Source of the DNA: Borreliella chilensis
Lineage (GTDB): Bacteria; Spirochaetota; Spirochaetia; Borreliales; Borreliaceae
Assembly (NCBI GenBank): GCA_000808095.1
Contig: CP009910.1
Location: forward strand, 682,001 to 746,000
DNA: 64,000 nucleotides
Direction: 5' to 3'
Made by a program: the position numbers and the translations under genes. The stretch's first letter is position 1, and each line of letters begins with the position of its first letter. The notes beneath the pieces were generated by a model, which did not search any database, was not told the DNA's origin, and saw only the letters and a program-made list of their open reading frames with translations. Shown piece by piece: positions 11,025 through 20,982 of the stretch.

Positions 11025-12173
11025 ATGAGAGTAGATCTTTTATCTCTTAGCGAGTTAAGTCTTTATATTAATATGTCATTTTGTTGTAAAGATTTAAACA
11101 TTTTTAATAGAATTTTAGGGGAATTAAAGAATCATTTAATCTTGTTAGGTCATCCAATGGTAAAAACACTTTACATTAAGCACTTAGATTTTTATTTATG
11201 TAGGCAAGATAATTTAAAATTTATTTTAAATTCTTTGTCCAAGTGTATTAATTTAGATTTATTGGAAGAATTTACTTTAGAAATTATTCCGTATTATGTT
11301 GATTTTGAAAAATTTAAACTTTTAGATGAATTTTGTATTACTCGAATTAATCTTAATCTTCAAAGTTTTTCTTTAAAATTTAGAAAGATTATGGGAATGC
11401 CTGAAATTTCTTATAAAAAAATAAATACTCTAATTAATAATATTAGAAAGTTTCCTTTTGATTTAAATATTGATATGACTATTAATATTCCTTCGCAAAA
11501 AAAATACCATCTCAAATGTGATTTGAAAGAGTTGCTATTATATGCTCCCGAGCATGTTTGTTTTAGTGAGTTCATATATGAAGATGTGCGACTTATTTTG
11601 AGAGATTTTGATTGTTCTGTTCATAATGACGGCATTGATTCTGAAAATCTGTGGTTTTGTGCCTTAGAGTGTTTAGAATCTAATGGATATATTAATTATG
11701 AAATTTCTAATTTTGCATTTAAGGGGCATGAGAGTAAGCATAATAAGCTAAATTGGGAGTTAAAACCATATTTAGGATTGGGATTATATGCTGTAAGCTT
11801 GCTTTTTTGCAATGACAAGGACAATAATGTAAGAGCTTTGATTAGAAAAGCTAGTAGTTCTTTTGAAGCAAACAATCATTTAGCAACTTTTGAATTACTA
11901 GAAGATTTAGAGTTTTTTGTTTATCATTTTATTCAAGGACTTGGAACCGCTAAAGGTGTCAACTTGCGGTTTCTTAGGAGCAAGTTTGAGTATGATGAAA
12001 AACAATTTTTTCAATTTATTAATTATTGCTCAACTTTAAGCAGAAAGCTTGTTTTTGATAATAATATTATGCTATTAAAAGGGAACGAAAGGTTTAAGTT
12101 AGATTTTTATTTAGTAAAAATTATAAACTATTTTAATGATAATTTTTTTAAAGTGAAGCTTAAGCATCCTTGA
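11025..12173 (+). CDS. HemW/HemN-like protein lacking the radical-SAM cluster motif
   Basis: A 382-residue member of the HemN/HemW (coproporphyrinogen oxidase-like) family by its later motifs: [28 protein letters not shown] (family RLSIGVQSF), [16 protein letters not shown] and LGLGLYAVS. The family's CxxxCxxC iron-sulfur motif after the first strand is missing: the matching stretch reads [14 protein letters not shown] with only C20 and C21. The GGGTP SAM-binding loop is replaced by KHLDF (52-56). It therefore cannot be an active radical-SAM enzyme of the usual kind. The frame is intact, so it appears maintained. Convergent 14-base overlap with rpiA. Confidence 0.82.
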   Translation: MRVDLLSLSELSLYINMSFCCKDLNIFNRILGELKNHLILLGHPMVKTLYIKHLDFYLCRQDNLKFILNSLSKCINLDLLEEFTLEIIPYYVDFEKFKLLDEFCITRINLNLQSFSLKFRKIMGMPEISYKKINTLINNIRKFPFDLNIDMTINIPSQKKYHLKCDLKELLLYAPEHVCFSEFIYEDVRLILRDFDCSVHNDGIDSENLWFCALECLESNGYINYEISNFAFKGHESKHNKLNWELKPYLGLGLYAVSLLFCNDKDNNVRALIRKASSSFEANNHLATFELLEDLEFFVYHFIQGLGTAKGVNLRFLRSKFEYDEKQFFQFINYCSTLSRKLVFDNNIMLLKGNERFKLDFYLVKIINYFNDNFFKVKLKHP

Positions 12174-12846
12174 TTTGTTTGTTTTGGTAATAAACTATTT
12201 TTGTGTTTTTGTGATTGAATATTCCAATTTCAAGTATGCCCGGAAATAGCTTGAAGTATTTTTCTGTTCCTTCAGGATTTTCTACGTGCATTTTTACATC
12301 TAAAATATAATTATTGTTGTCAGTTATGATGGGACCTTTTTTTTCGCTACAAATTCTTAAGGTTGCGTTTAAATTCATTTCTTCAAGTCTAGTCATGATA
12401 AATCCGACAGCACTTTGGGCAATTTCCATGGGAATAGGCATTTTTGTTCCCAATTTTTTCACAATTTTTGTTTCATCTGCTATTATTAGTAATGTTTCTG
12501 AATTGTAAGCTACTACTTTCTCCATCAAGTGTGCGCCCCCCATTCCTTTTATTAGGCTTTTTTTTTCTAAAAGGATTTCATCAGCTCCATCAATTGCAAT
12601 GTCTAGACTTCTGTTAAGTTTTGAAAAATTTGATTCATAAGGAATTTGCTCTTTTGAGAGTAAGTATTTTGTATCGCTACTTGTTGTGTAGAATTTTAAA
12701 TTTTTTAAGTTGCCCGATTTTAGTTTTTCACTTAAATATTTTATTGCATAATAAACAGTTGTGCCTGTTCCGATTCCAAGATTCATATTGTTTTTGATAT
12801 AGTGATCAATTGCGTATTTTGCTACTAATTTTTTTTGACTTTCCAT
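12160..12846 (-). CDS. rpiA: Ribose-5-phosphate isomerase A
   Basis: A 228-residue cytoplasmic enzyme interconverting ribose 5-phosphate and ribulose 5-phosphate. Conserved segments [15 protein letters not shown] (substrate loop), [10 protein letters not shown] (catalytic Asp pair) and [15 protein letters not shown] (catalytic Glu/Lys region) are in order. Length is normal. AAGGAAC precedes the ATG. It feeds pentose phosphates for nucleotide synthesis in an organism with few biosynthetic routes. Convergent with the HemW-like gene. Confidence 0.95.
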   Translation of the reverse strand: MESQKKLVAKYAIDHYIKNNMNLGIGTGTTVYYAIKYLSEKLKSGNLKNLKFYTTSSDTKYLLSKEQIPYESNFSKLNRSLDIAIDGADEILLEKKSLIKGMGGAHLMEKVVAYNSETLLIIADETKIVKKLGTKMPIPMEIAQSAVGFIMTRLEEMNLNATLRICSEKKGPIITDNNNYILDVKMHVENPEGTEKYFKLFPGILEIGIFNHKNTKIVYYQNKQIKDA

Positions 12847-12992
12847 AAAGTTTGTTCCTTGCTTTAGTGAACTTAAAGCTCAATTTATTTTAAAGTATAT
12901 CATTATTTAATTAAGGTTGAAATCTTGACTAGATTTTATGCTAATTTATAATTATTAGTATTAGTAAATAAAATAATATTCTAGGAGATTTT

Positions 12993-13739
12993 ATGTATAA
13001 ATTAGTTTTAGTGCGGCATGGAGAGAGTGAGTGGAACAGAGAAAATCTTTTTACTGGCTGGACAGATGTTAAACTTTCTGATAAAGGCGTTGATGAGGCT
13101 TTGGAGGCAGGTTTGCTACTCAAGCAGGAAGGTTATTCTTTTGATATTGCTTTTAGCTCTTTATTGTCAAGGGCTAATGATACTTTAAATATTATTTTGC
13201 GAGAATTAGGTCAATCTTATATTAGTATTAAAAAAACTTGGAGATTGAATGAAAGGCATTATGGAGCTTTACAAGGTTTAAATAAGTCAGAAACAGCTGC
13301 AAAATACGGAGAAGATAAAGTTTTAATTTGGAGGCGTAGTTACGATGTGCCCCCAATGCCTTTAAAAGAGTCTGATAATCGTCATCCAATAAGAGATACA
13401 AGGTATAAGTATATTCCTAAAAGGGAACTTCCTTCAACAGAATGTCTTAAAGATACTGTTGCAAGAGTAATTCCGTATTGGACTGATGAGATTGCAAAAG
13501 AAATTCTTGAAGACAAAAAAGTTATTGTTGCTGCTCATGGAAATTCTTTAAGGGCTCTTGTTAAATATCTTGATAATTTAAGTGAAGAAGATGTTTTAAA
13601 GCTTAACATTCCGACGGGTATTCCTTTAGTTTACGAATTAGATAAAGATTTAAATCCTGTTAAGCATTACTATTTAGGTGATGAGAGTAAGATTAAAAAG
13701 GCAATGGAATCTGTTGCTAGTCAAGGAAAGTTAAAATAA
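12993..13739 (+). CDS. gpmA: 2,3-bisphosphoglycerate-dependent phosphoglycerate mutase
   Basis: A 248-residue glycolytic enzyme converting 3- to 2-phosphoglycerate. The phosphohistidine motif VRHGESEWNRENLFTGW begins at residue 7; ERHYGALQGLNKSE and the second catalytic histidine in VIVAAHGNSLRALVKY follow. Length is exactly that of bacterial dPGM. CTAGGAG lies eight bases before the ATG. A perfect palindrome with T-run follows the stop. Confidence 0.98.
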   Translation: MYKLVLVRHGESEWNRENLFTGWTDVKLSDKGVDEALEAGLLLKQEGYSFDIAFSSLLSRANDTLNIILRELGQSYISIKKTWRLNERHYGALQGLNKSETAAKYGEDKVLIWRRSYDVPPMPLKESDNRHPIRDTRYKYIPKRELPSTECLKDTVARVIPYWTDEIAKEILEDKKVIVAAHGNSLRALVKYLDNLSEEDVLKLNIPTGIPLVYELDKDLNPVKHYYLGDESKIKKAMESVASQGKLK

Positions 13740-13767
13740 TATTCTATTTATTTGGGTTAAAATTGTT

Positions 13768-13793
13768 AATAAGTCATATATATATGACTTATT
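13768..13793. terminator. Bidirectional terminator between gpmA and lysS
   Basis: A perfect 26-base palindrome (arms AATAAGTCATATA and TATATGACTTATT) followed on the plus strand by TTTTT. It lies between the converging ends of gpmA and lysS and can serve both. Confidence 0.75.
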
Positions 13794-13813
13794 TTTTTAT
13801 TATTATTTAAGGT

Positions 13814-15379
13814 TTAAATATATTTGCTTACAATCTCTTTAAAACGATCAATACCGATTATTTTGATAAATCCGGCTAATTTGGGGCCTTTTTCTTTGTC
13901 GATTAAAATTTTATAAATTTGTTTAAAAAACAAAGCGGGCTCTATATTATTTTCTCTTGAAATTTTATATATTTCGTTTTGGATGTCTTGTTCTGTAGTA
14001 ATTTCAAAATTTTTCTTTAAAAAATCCATAAGTTCATTCACTGCTTTTTTGCTATCTTCTTTTAGTATTTCTATATTATCGAATTTAGATCTTAATGAAA
14101 ATTTGAAATCTTCAGGTGCAAAATCTCTTATCCAATTAATTGCACATTTGATTTTATTTATCAGTTTTTCTTTTTGATCATCTTGAACGTTTTTTAGGTA
14201 GTTTAGAATTTTGCTTATATTATTTTCAAATATTTGACAAATTACGCTTAAATGTCTAAATCCGATTTGATAAGGAATTGTTTTGCTTGGTTTGTATGGT
14301 TGAGATAGTTCATAAATTCTTTTAAAGGCTCTTTTTTTTTCTTCTTTTATATCCTCTACTCCATAATAGATTCTTTCAAACTTGTCATAATCTTCATATA
14401 TTTTAATTACGTCAAGATCAAATGATATTGAAAATTCAGTATTTGGCTTTGTAGCGGCAAATAAAAATCTTGTAACCTCAGGAGTATAGATTTCAAGGAC
14501 ATCTTTAAGTGATATGACATTTCCTGATGAGGAGGATATTTTTCCACCACGTCCTTTTATTGAAATAAAGTCATATTGAAATGTTACAGGGGGACTACCT
14601 TTAAAAATTTTTACAATATTTTTAGATGTATCAAAACTGCCGCCACTGCTGTGGTGATCTTTTCCTGCAGGCTCAAAATCAACTTTTTCATATTTCCATC
14701 TCATGGGCCAATCTATTCTCCAGGGGAGCTTAATGGCCCATGTAGTTCTTATGTCCAGAGATTCTAGGTTTCCACATTCACATGAGTATTCAACAGAATA
14801 ATGGTTATCGTAATTATTTACAGTTGTTGTGTCTTTATTACATTTTGTACAAAATATACTGATTGGGTACCAGCTTTCTTCAAGCTTTGAAGTTCTATAT
14901 TCGTTTAAAGCCTCAGAGAGTTCTTTTTTATGATTAAGTGCAAATTTTATTTGGCTTGCATAGACATTTTTAGTATATTGTTTGCTTTGGTCAATGAATT
15001 CAGGGTTAATTCCTACTATAGGCAGATATTTTTCAAATTCAATTTCATTGGCTCTTGCGTAGCTTGTCTTGTGGCTTCTTGTGTCAGGAACCCTTGTTAT
15101 TGCTTGTCTTAAATAAGTTGCAAGAAGTTCTTGTTCTGGCATATTTTTGGGAACTTTTCGAAACACATCATAATTATCCCAAGAGTAAATAAATCTTACT
15201 TTTGATCCAGAGTCTTTTAAAGCTCTTGCTACAAGGTCTACCGAGATAACTTCTCTGAAATTACCAATGTGTACAGTCCCAGATGGAGTAATTCCTGATG
15301 CAACTGTGTACAAGTCTTTTGGACCTTTTTCTTTTTTTATTTTTTCTGCGTAAAAATCTGCCCAGTGTGCTGTCTTCAC
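13814..15379 (-). CDS. lysS: Class I (archaeal-type) lysyl-tRNA synthetase
   Basis: A 521-residue enzyme charging tRNA-Lys. It is the class I form common in archaea and rare in bacteria (spirochaetes, some alpha-proteobacteria) and unrelated in fold to the class II LysRS. The HIGH-type motif reads HIGN ([11 protein letters not shown]) and the KMSKS-type motif KISSSSGN. Four cysteines (CTKC, then CEC) form a zinc site near residues 180-205. The C-terminal helix-bundle anticodon domain is full length. GTG is the start, after GGGGA. Confidence 0.96.
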   Translation of the reverse strand: MKTAHWADFYAEKIKKEKGPKDLYTVASGITPSGTVHIGNFREVISVDLVARALKDSGSKVRFIYSWDNYDVFRKVPKNMPEQELLATYLRQAITRVPDTRSHKTSYARANEIEFEKYLPIVGINPEFIDQSKQYTKNVYASQIKFALNHKKELSEALNEYRTSKLEESWYPISIFCTKCNKDTTTVNNYDNHYSVEYSCECGNLESLDIRTTWAIKLPWRIDWPMRWKYEKVDFEPAGKDHHSSGGSFDTSKNIVKIFKGSPPVTFQYDFISIKGRGGKISSSSGNVISLKDVLEIYTPEVTRFLFAATKPNTEFSISFDLDVIKIYEDYDKFERIYYGVEDIKEEKKRAFKRIYELSQPYKPSKTIPYQIGFRHLSVICQIFENNISKILNYLKNVQDDQKEKLINKIKCAINWIRDFAPEDFKFSLRSKFDNIEILKEDSKKAVNELMDFLKKNFEITTEQDIQNEIYKISRENNIEPALFFKQIYKILIDKEKGPKLAGFIKIIGIDRFKEIVSKYI

Positions 15380-15451
15380 GTTTTATCCCCAGCCCAAATT
15401 TTAGCATTTTATTTTTCAATTTTCAAGAATTTGCAAAATTATAGTTAAATA

Positions 15452-16324
15452 TTAATTTATAAGTCTTTTTATTAATTTATCTTCTTTGTTCCAATTTTTT
15501 TTTAGTTTTACCTGAAGAAATAGATTGCATTTTGTTTCGAAAATTTTTGAGATTGTTTTTCTTGATCTTTCACCAATTGATTTTATTTCTTTTCCATTTT
15601 TCCCCACGATTATTCCTTTTTGACTTTCATTAGCTACAAAAATATTTGCTCTGATAAAAAGGCTTTCTTTTTTATTTTCCAAGGTGTCAATATCTACATA
15701 CAAAGAATAGGGAAGTTCTTCTTTTAGGTTTTCGATTGCTTTTTCTCTTATTATTTCACTAATCCTAAAATTTATTTCTTGGTCTGTATAGTATTCTTGT
15801 GGATAATAAAGTGGACCTTCTGAAAAATTTTCATAAATTTTATTTTTTAATTCTTCTGTATTAATGTTTTTTTCAGCAGATATTTTAATTATATTTGTAT
15901 CTTCTATTCCCTGGTTTTTTAGAAATTGTGTTATTTCTTCTATTTTTGTATTTTTAAGATCAACCTTATTAAGTAGTACTAAAAATTTAATTTTAGAATT
16001 TTTAATTATTTCTAACATTTTATTTTCTTCCTCTCCAGGCTTGTCTTGAATGTCAATTATGTATAGAATAAGTTCAACTTCTCCGATTGAAGAGTGTATG
16101 TTTTTCATCATTGCAATATTAAACTTTTTTTTGCTTAGATGAAATCCCGGTGTGTCTATGAAAATAATTTGTCCTCTGTCATCTGTAAAGATTCCTTTTA
16201 TTTTATTTCTAGTTGTTTGTGGAATAGGTGATATGATTGATATTTTATGTCCACATATTGAATTTAAAAGGGTAGATTTTCCAGTTGATGGTCTACCAAG
16301 TATTGCTGCAAATCCCGATTTCAT
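15452..16324 (-). CDS. era: GTPase Era
   Basis: A 290-residue Ras-like GTPase that binds 16S rRNA and is needed for 30S subunit maturation. G1 is [10 protein letters not shown]3 is DTPGF, G4 is NKVD; the C-terminal KH domain includes [20 protein letters not shown]1 has Pro-Ser-Thr where many Era proteins have Pro-Asn-Val. Length is normal; AAGGAA precedes the ATG. Confidence 0.97.
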   Translation of the reverse strand: MKSGFAAILGRPSTGKSTLLNSICGHKISIISPIPQTTRNKIKGIFTDDRGQIIFIDTPGFHLSKKKFNIAMMKNIHSSIGEVELILYIIDIQDKPGEEENKMLEIIKNSKIKFLVLLNKVDLKNTKIEEITQFLKNQGIEDTNIIKISAEKNINTEELKNKIYENFSEGPLYYPQEYYTDQEINFRISEIIREKAIENLKEELPYSLYVDIDTLENKKESLFIRANIFVANESQKGIIVGKNGKEIKSIGERSRKTISKIFETKCNLFLQVKLKKNWNKEDKLIKRLIN

Positions 16325-16428
16325 ATTTTAGCGTTCCTTAAATATGTAATATTAATACAGTTTTTATTATAATTAATTTATGTTATTTTAGATACTTTAT
16401 TTTTAAGTAAAATTTGAGGAATTTTCGT

Positions 16429-16785
16429 TTGGCAAAAGTAAATTTTGAAGTTTTTTGTGAGCAATGTGGTGAAAAAGTTGGACTTAATAGGTCTGTTTGT
16501 CCTAATTGTGCTGCTAAGCTTGGTGATATTGAATGTCCAAATTGTCGGCATGTAGGCCCAGTTTCTGCTTTTGGAGAGGGTTGTCCTAATTGTCACTACA
16601 GTCCTTTTGAAGAGCTTAAAGAAAAACCCTTCAAAAGAAAAGAAAGAGTAAAAATGATGGGTGATGGAATAGTTTCTAAAGTCTTTGTAAGGCTTTTTAA
16701 TTTTGGGATTAATGTAAATATTTTGCTTTATTTATTTTCTAGTTTTTTATTTGTTATACTTTTCCTTTATATTGTTTACGGCTAA
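16429..16785 (+). CDS. Zinc-ribbon membrane protein, unknown function
   Basis: A protein of about 118 residues with three or four CxxC knuckles (CEQCGEKV, CPNCAAKLG, CPNCRHVG, CPNCHYSP) forming one or two zinc ribbons, followed by a basic linker and a single C-terminal membrane helix ending VILFLYIVYG. I chose TTG at 16429 because GAGGA lies eight bases upstream; a longer TTG start at 16414 would overlap that site. It starts a short run of three small rightward genes. Confidence 0.78.
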   Translation: MAKVNFEVFCEQCGEKVGLNRSVCPNCAAKLGDIECPNCRHVGPVSAFGEGCPNCHYSPFEELKEKPFKRKERVKMMGDGIVSKVFVRLFNFGINVNILLYLFSSFLFVILFLYIVYG

Positions 16786-16794
16786 AGGCATTGT

Positions 16795-17205
16795 ATGGGC
16801 ATTACAGTTTTTTATTTATTTTCTATTTTTACATCTTTTGTTATGGGTTCTAGTATGGAGTCTGTTAAGGATAATGTTAGCAAAAGTACTATTTTTTATT
16901 ATGATATCGAAGAAGTTGAATTTCCTTATGCTCAGAAACAGACTTTACAATTTATCGCTAAAACTCATTTAAAATATGCTGTTTTTAATTTTGATAAAAA
17001 TAAAATGTTTTCGTATACTTTTGTTTTTGATAAAAAATTAATATCTCAGTATTCAATTTTTCTTGAAGTAAAGAAAAAGTTTGGCGAGGCTACATTGGCA
17101 ACACCTTTAAATTATTTTTGGGATCTTGGTGAGTGTATTATTGTTTTAAATAAAAATATTTTAAGAATGACTTTAAAGTCTTATATTGCAAATTATAATA
17201 AATGA
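16795..17205 (+). CDS. Small exported protein, unknown function
   Basis: A 136-residue protein with an N-terminal hydrophobic stretch (GITVFYLFSIFTSFVMGSS) that looks like a signal peptide cleaved near residue 20, then a soluble domain of alternating strands. Not recognised. It begins nine bases after the zinc-ribbon gene and is followed after 19 bases by the DUF192 gene, so the three are probably one transcript. Confidence 0.72.
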   Translation: MGITVFYLFSIFTSFVMGSSMESVKDNVSKSTIFYYDIEEVEFPYAQKQTLQFIAKTHLKYAVFNFDKNKMFSYTFVFDKKLISQYSIFLEVKKKFGEATLATPLNYFWDLGECIIVLNKNILRMTLKSYIANYNK

Positions 17206-17224
17206 TTTTCAATAGGGTTGATAA

Positions 17225-17674
17225 TTGAAAAAGATTTTAAAACTTTTTTTATGTTTGGTTGCACCTATATCTTTCTTGTCTTTTACTGATCATTTTTATG
17301 ATAAAGAAGTTGTTATAAATAAAGTTAAATTTTTTGTAAAAATAGCTTCCAATGAATTTGATAGAGCAAAAGGTTATATGGGTACTAAAAAAGTTGAATA
17401 TGGAAATGGAATGCTTTTTGTTTTTAAAAACGAGCAAAATTTATCTTTTTGGATGGAAAATACACCTTTGGCGCTTGAAATAGCTTATATTGATTCAAAG
17501 GGAGTTATTAAAGAGCTTTATGATTTAGAGCCATATTCTAAAGCAAATGTTAATTCTATTTATAAGTCAAAATATGCTCTTGAGCTTCCAAGAGGCTCAT
17601 TTTCTAAATTTAAAATAAAAATAGGTGATAAGGTGCATTTTTGCTTTGATATTAATTCTTTATCAGTAGAATAA
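17225..17674 (+). CDS. DUF192-family exported protein
   Basis: A 149-residue protein with an N-terminal signal-like segment (KKILKLFLCLVAPISFLSF) and a full DUF192 domain: RAKGYMGTKK, GMLFVF, LSFWMENTPLALEIAYID and the late RGSFSKFKIKIGDKV. The family's biochemical role is not established. TTG start, with AGGG about eight bases upstream. Confidence 0.85.
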   Translation: MKKILKLFLCLVAPISFLSFTDHFYDKEVVINKVKFFVKIASNEFDRAKGYMGTKKVEYGNGMLFVFKNEQNLSFWMENTPLALEIAYIDSKGVIKELYDLEPYSKANVNSIYKSKYALELPRGSFSKFKIKIGDKVHFCFDINSLSVE

Positions 17675-17681
17675 TTTTAAA

Positions 17682-18371
17682 TTATTGGGCTTTGATTTCT
17701 TGGAGTTCTTCTTCGATTTGATCTTCTTTAAGTTCATTTTTATTAGATTCTTTTATTAGATTTGGTATTTCTTGATTTAAAGCGGGCTGTTCATTTAAAG
17801 CTTTATTTTCAATGCTATTTGTTTCAGCATGATTAACGTTTTCATTGTTAGTAGTTATTATTTTTTTAAAAATAGTTATTGTTGAGGCGATTTCGTCAAT
17901 TGCATCAAGCAAAAATGTTTCGTTTGCAAATTCTTCTGCTTTTACAATATATACTAAAGAGTTAATCCCTCTTTCTGCATTATGAATAATCTCCCAGGAT
18001 CCTAGCACTCTGTTATTATAGCTGTCGCTCATTAGGGATTCAGATATTTCTTTAATTTTTTGTGAGTTTACGTCAAATGCTTTGACAATGCCAAATATTT
18101 CTCTTATTTTTGAATTTTTATATGAGTTTAGTCTGGATCTAATGATCACGTCTTCTCTCTCGTTATTGTTTATGTCTTTAAACACTATAAAGTCATTTTC
18201 TGGATCTATTTTATATTCAATTTTATTTTTATCTAAAAATTTTTTAATTCTCCTGTCATATTGTATGTTCTTATTGTTACAAGAAATGAGTGTAAAAATG
18301 ATAATAATTATGCTATAGAATAATGCACTCATATACATTATTCTTGGAATTAACATTGTATTATTTGACAT
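17682..18371 (-). CDS. Putative lipoprotein of unknown function
   Basis: Leftward gene for a probable lipoprotein: a hydrophobic run (ALFYSIIIIIFTLISC) ends in the lipobox LISC, after which the mature protein would begin with Cys-Asn-Asn-Lys. The mature part is polar with an acidic, Glu/Asn-rich C terminus, and includes EREDVIIRSRLNSYKNSKIREIFG. The longest frame starts at 18425, but that would overlap the start of the divergent gene at 18414; I prefer the ATG at 18371. Starts at 18338 or 18332 are also possible. Confidence 0.7.
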   Translation of the reverse strand: MSNNTMLIPRIMYMSALFYSIIIIIFTLISCNNKNIQYDRRIKKFLDKNKIEYKIDPENDFIVFKDINNNEREDVIIRSRLNSYKNSKIREIFGIVKAFDVNSQKIKEISESLMSDSYNNRVLGSWEIIHNAERGINSLVYIVKAEEFANETFLLDAIDEIASTITIFKKIITTNNENVNHAETNSIENKALNEQPALNQEIPNLIKESNKNELKEDQIEEELQEIKAQ

Positions 18372-18413
18372 ATGATTATTATAATTTAATTGTGAGGATT
18401 TTAAAAGTAATTT

Positions 18414-19373
18414 ATGCGTCTTCAAAGTAGCGACTATTCATATACTGTTGTTCAATCTAAAAATAATTATTCACAAAAATCTTCTTTTGGAATTTCTTTT
18501 GTAATATTAAGCAGAGGAACAAAAATTTTTAGAGAGGATTTGTTTGAATTTCTATCAAATTTTGAATTTATAAGAGAGATAATTTCAATTGAAAAACAGA
18601 GTAATAGAAGTTCTTTACAGTTTATCTCAGAAAGTTATGGTAAATTAAAATTTATTTTACTGTCCGATGATTTGAATTCTGGGGAAAAGGTTAATTTGGC
18701 AATGAAAGAATCCAGTTGTGATTTTGTTTTTGTTTTGCAAAGTGATATGTACTTATTAAATCCTTTTTGGATTCCAAATATATTTGATGAAATAGTTAAA
18801 AAAAATGTCCTTCTTGTTGGAGGTGAATTTTTCGATAAAGAAGAGGAAATGATTCCCTCAATCTTTCTTCCCAGTATAGATAAACAGCAAAAGTTTAAGG
18901 TAATTTTAGTAAATTCTGAGAAAGACTATGAAAAAACTTTGATTACCATGGATTATTGTGGACTTTATTCTAAGGAGAAGTTTTTGCAGCTTGGAGGTTT
19001 TGACAGAAGAATTCAAAATGAATATTTTCAAAGAATAGATTTTGGACTAAGAGCTGTTTATTTTGGTGAGCATATTTATATTTATAGAAAACTAAGAATT
19101 CAATATACTGCATTAAATTCGCCAGAGAATTTAACTAAAAATAAAAGTTTTTTGATTTTTTTGCTTAAGAATTATGTCCCAATTTTTGTTGGAAATGGTG
19201 TTATTTTTTCTTTTTTGAGGTTTTGTAAGATTTGTCTAAAATATAAAATTAATCCTTTTCTTTTCCAAAAAGAGTTTAAAGAAATAAAAGATGAGATTAC
19301 TAGGAATAGCTTAAGATTCAAGGGAGATTTAAAGAGTGCCATTGAGCTTTGGGAAAACGATATTATTGATTGA
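18414..19373 (+). CDS. GT-A-like glycosyltransferase family protein
   Basis: A 319-residue protein with the layout of a family 2-type glycosyltransferase: an N-terminal strand (GISFVILSRGT), an Asp-rich site reading FVLQSDMYLLNPFW where the DxD motif is expected, and an acceptor-side block LGGFDRRIQNEYFQRIDFGLRAVYFGE resembling the ED motif region. No membrane segment. It overlaps the following amidase gene by 38 bases, suggesting an envelope role. Donor and acceptor are unknown; the DxD is imperfect. Confidence 0.68.
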   Translation: MRLQSSDYSYTVVQSKNNYSQKSSFGISFVILSRGTKIFREDLFEFLSNFEFIREIISIEKQSNRSSLQFISESYGKLKFILLSDDLNSGEKVNLAMKESSCDFVFVLQSDMYLLNPFWIPNIFDEIVKKNVLLVGGEFFDKEEEMIPSIFLPSIDKQQKFKVILVNSEKDYEKTLITMDYCGLYSKEKFLQLGGFDRRIQNEYFQRIDFGLRAVYFGEHIYIYRKLRIQYTALNSPENLTKNKSFLIFLLKNYVPIFVGNGVIFSFLRFCKICLKYKINPFLFQKEFKEIKDEITRNSLRFKGDLKSAIELWENDIID

Positions 19374-20364
19374 TTTGTTATTGCTGTCATATTTAAATTT
19401 ATATTCCAAGCCCCTTGATTACTTAAATGTTCTTGATTTTTTTGATGTTAATGTTTTTAAATTTGATTTTAACATTGAAAGTGATGTTTTTACAATTGAA
19501 AATGAGAAGGGGTATTTAAAGTTTAGAGTGGGCTTTGAATATGCACTTACATCTTCTGGTTATTATATGTTTATAGATCCTATTATTGATATTAGTGGAG
19601 AAATTTTAATAAGCAAAAAAGTATTAAAACAAATTGAAAATTATTTTGGATCTCTTAAAGATTATAATAAACCAAGAATTACTTCGATAATCATTGATCC
19701 TGGACATGGTGGACATGATTCTGGTGCTGTTGTAACCTTAAAAATAAATGGTTATGATGTTGTGCTTCAAGAAAAAGATTTTGCATTAACCTATTCTATT
19801 TATTTATCTAAAATTTTAAGTAATTATTTTGTAAATAAAAATATTTTGTTAACTCGTATAGATGATGTGTTTTTGACTTTAAAAGAGCGATCGGAATTTG
19901 CGAATGCAATAAAGCCAAATTTTCCAAATAATGTTATATTTTTATCCATACATGCTAATGATGCTCCAAATAATGAAGCTAGAGGGATTGAATTTTGGTA
20001 TCTTCCCAAGGATTCAAAAAGAGAAGTTATTAAAGATTTTAAGGGATATGATATTAAAGGGAATAGATACTTAAGTGAGCTTAATGATATACTGGATATT
20101 AAATATAAATATGAATCTAAAAGATTGGCTGAGATTTTATATAAAGTATTTAAAAATGAGTTAAGCGAAACTAATATTAGGCCAATTAGAGAAGAGCAGT
20201 GGTTTGTAATAAAAAATAGTAGTATGCCTGCTGTATTGATTGAAATGGGGTTTTTATCCAATATTTTAGATGCCAAATTAATTTTGGATTATAATTATAT
20301 GAGCAAGTTTAATGTCTTAATACTTAAATCTTTAGTGGAATTTATAAATTTTTATGAAAAATAA
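19336..20364 (+). CDS. N-acetylmuramoyl-L-alanine amidase (Amidase_3)
   Basis: A 342-residue zinc amidase that cuts the lactoyl-peptide bond of peptidoglycan, probably in cell separation. A signal-like segment (ILLIDLLLLSYLNLYS) is followed by the catalytic domain from about residue 115: IIDPGHGGHDSG (zinc His), Glu in LQEKDFAL, SIHANDAP (zinc His) and VLIEMGFLSN (catalytic Glu). I accept GTG at 19336 because GGGAG lies nine bases before it. The gene overlaps both neighbours. Confidence 0.9.
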   Translation: MPLSFGKTILLIDLLLLSYLNLYSKPLDYLNVLDFFDVNVFKFDFNIESDVFTIENEKGYLKFRVGFEYALTSSGYYMFIDPIIDISGEILISKKVLKQIENYFGSLKDYNKPRITSIIIDPGHGGHDSGAVVTLKINGYDVVLQEKDFALTYSIYLSKILSNYFVNKNILLTRIDDVFLTLKERSEFANAIKPNFPNNVIFLSIHANDAPNNEARGIEFWYLPKDSKREVIKDFKGYDIKGNRYLSELNDILDIKYKYESKRLAEILYKVFKNELSETNIRPIREEQWFVIKNSSMPAVLIEMGFLSNILDAKLILDYNYMSKFNVLILKSLVEFINFYEK

Positions 20365-20905
20365 TATTTCGGATGTATTTTTTAAATATAATTTAGTGGT
20401 TTATAAATTTTTAAATTTGAAAAAAGAGCATACGGTTAGAATCCTTTTGGGGATCTTATTAGCAAGTTTTTTGTTTTCTATTTGTATGATTTTTTTAAAT
20501 TATGATAATCTTTTTTCAAAAAGGGTTTTTTATTTTCATTCTAGCAAGGGGTTTGTTGCTAATTTAAGGTATTTAAGAGATGGAAAAATTTTGAAGGATA
20601 ATTTAGATCTTTTAGTAAAAGATTTTCTCTTAGGAAGTAATGAAGGATTTTCTTTTGGTTTTTCATTAAGTGATACAAGATTTTTATATTCTTTTTTAAA
20701 TAATGGAGTTTATTACATAAATCTTTCAAGAGAGTTTTATGATTCTTTTAATAATGATGATTATCATGAATCTTATGGGTCTTTTGATGTTAAGGTTAAT
20801 CTGTTTGCTGTGTCTTTAATAAAAACAATACGCTTTAACTATCCTGGTAAGGCAGAAAAGCTTGTTATTCTTGTTGAAGGGTGTATGCTGAGGGAGCAAA
20901 GTTGA
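20354..20905 (+). CDS. GerMN-like membrane-anchored protein
   Basis: A 183-residue protein with one membrane helix (about 28-48) and an outer domain that follows the GerMN pattern: RYLRDGKILKDNLDLLVKDFLLG, GFSLSDTRFLYSFLNNGVYYINLSREFYDSF and a final LVILVEGCML. GerMN domains occur beside cell-wall amidases in several phyla, as here (11-base overlap), so a peptidoglycan-linked role is reasonable. Family assignment is by pattern only. Confidence 0.7.
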   Translation: MKNNISDVFFKYNLVVYKFLNLKKEHTVRILLGILLASFLFSICMIFLNYDNLFSKRVFYFHSSKGFVANLRYLRDGKILKDNLDLLVKDFLLGSNEGFSFGFSLSDTRFLYSFLNNGVYYINLSREFYDSFNNDDYHESYGSFDVKVNLFAVSLIKTIRFNYPGKAEKLVILVEGCMLREQS

Positions 20906-20982
20906 TAAATTTTATTTTACTAATAATAACAATTAAAAAAAGAAAATTTTATAAAGGATTATTATATAAGGAGTTAGTTTCC

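Noticed and set aside
20881..20982. N-terminal extension of flaA
   Set aside because: The ATG at 20983 has a proper ribosome site and opens a clean signal peptide; the extension would bury it.
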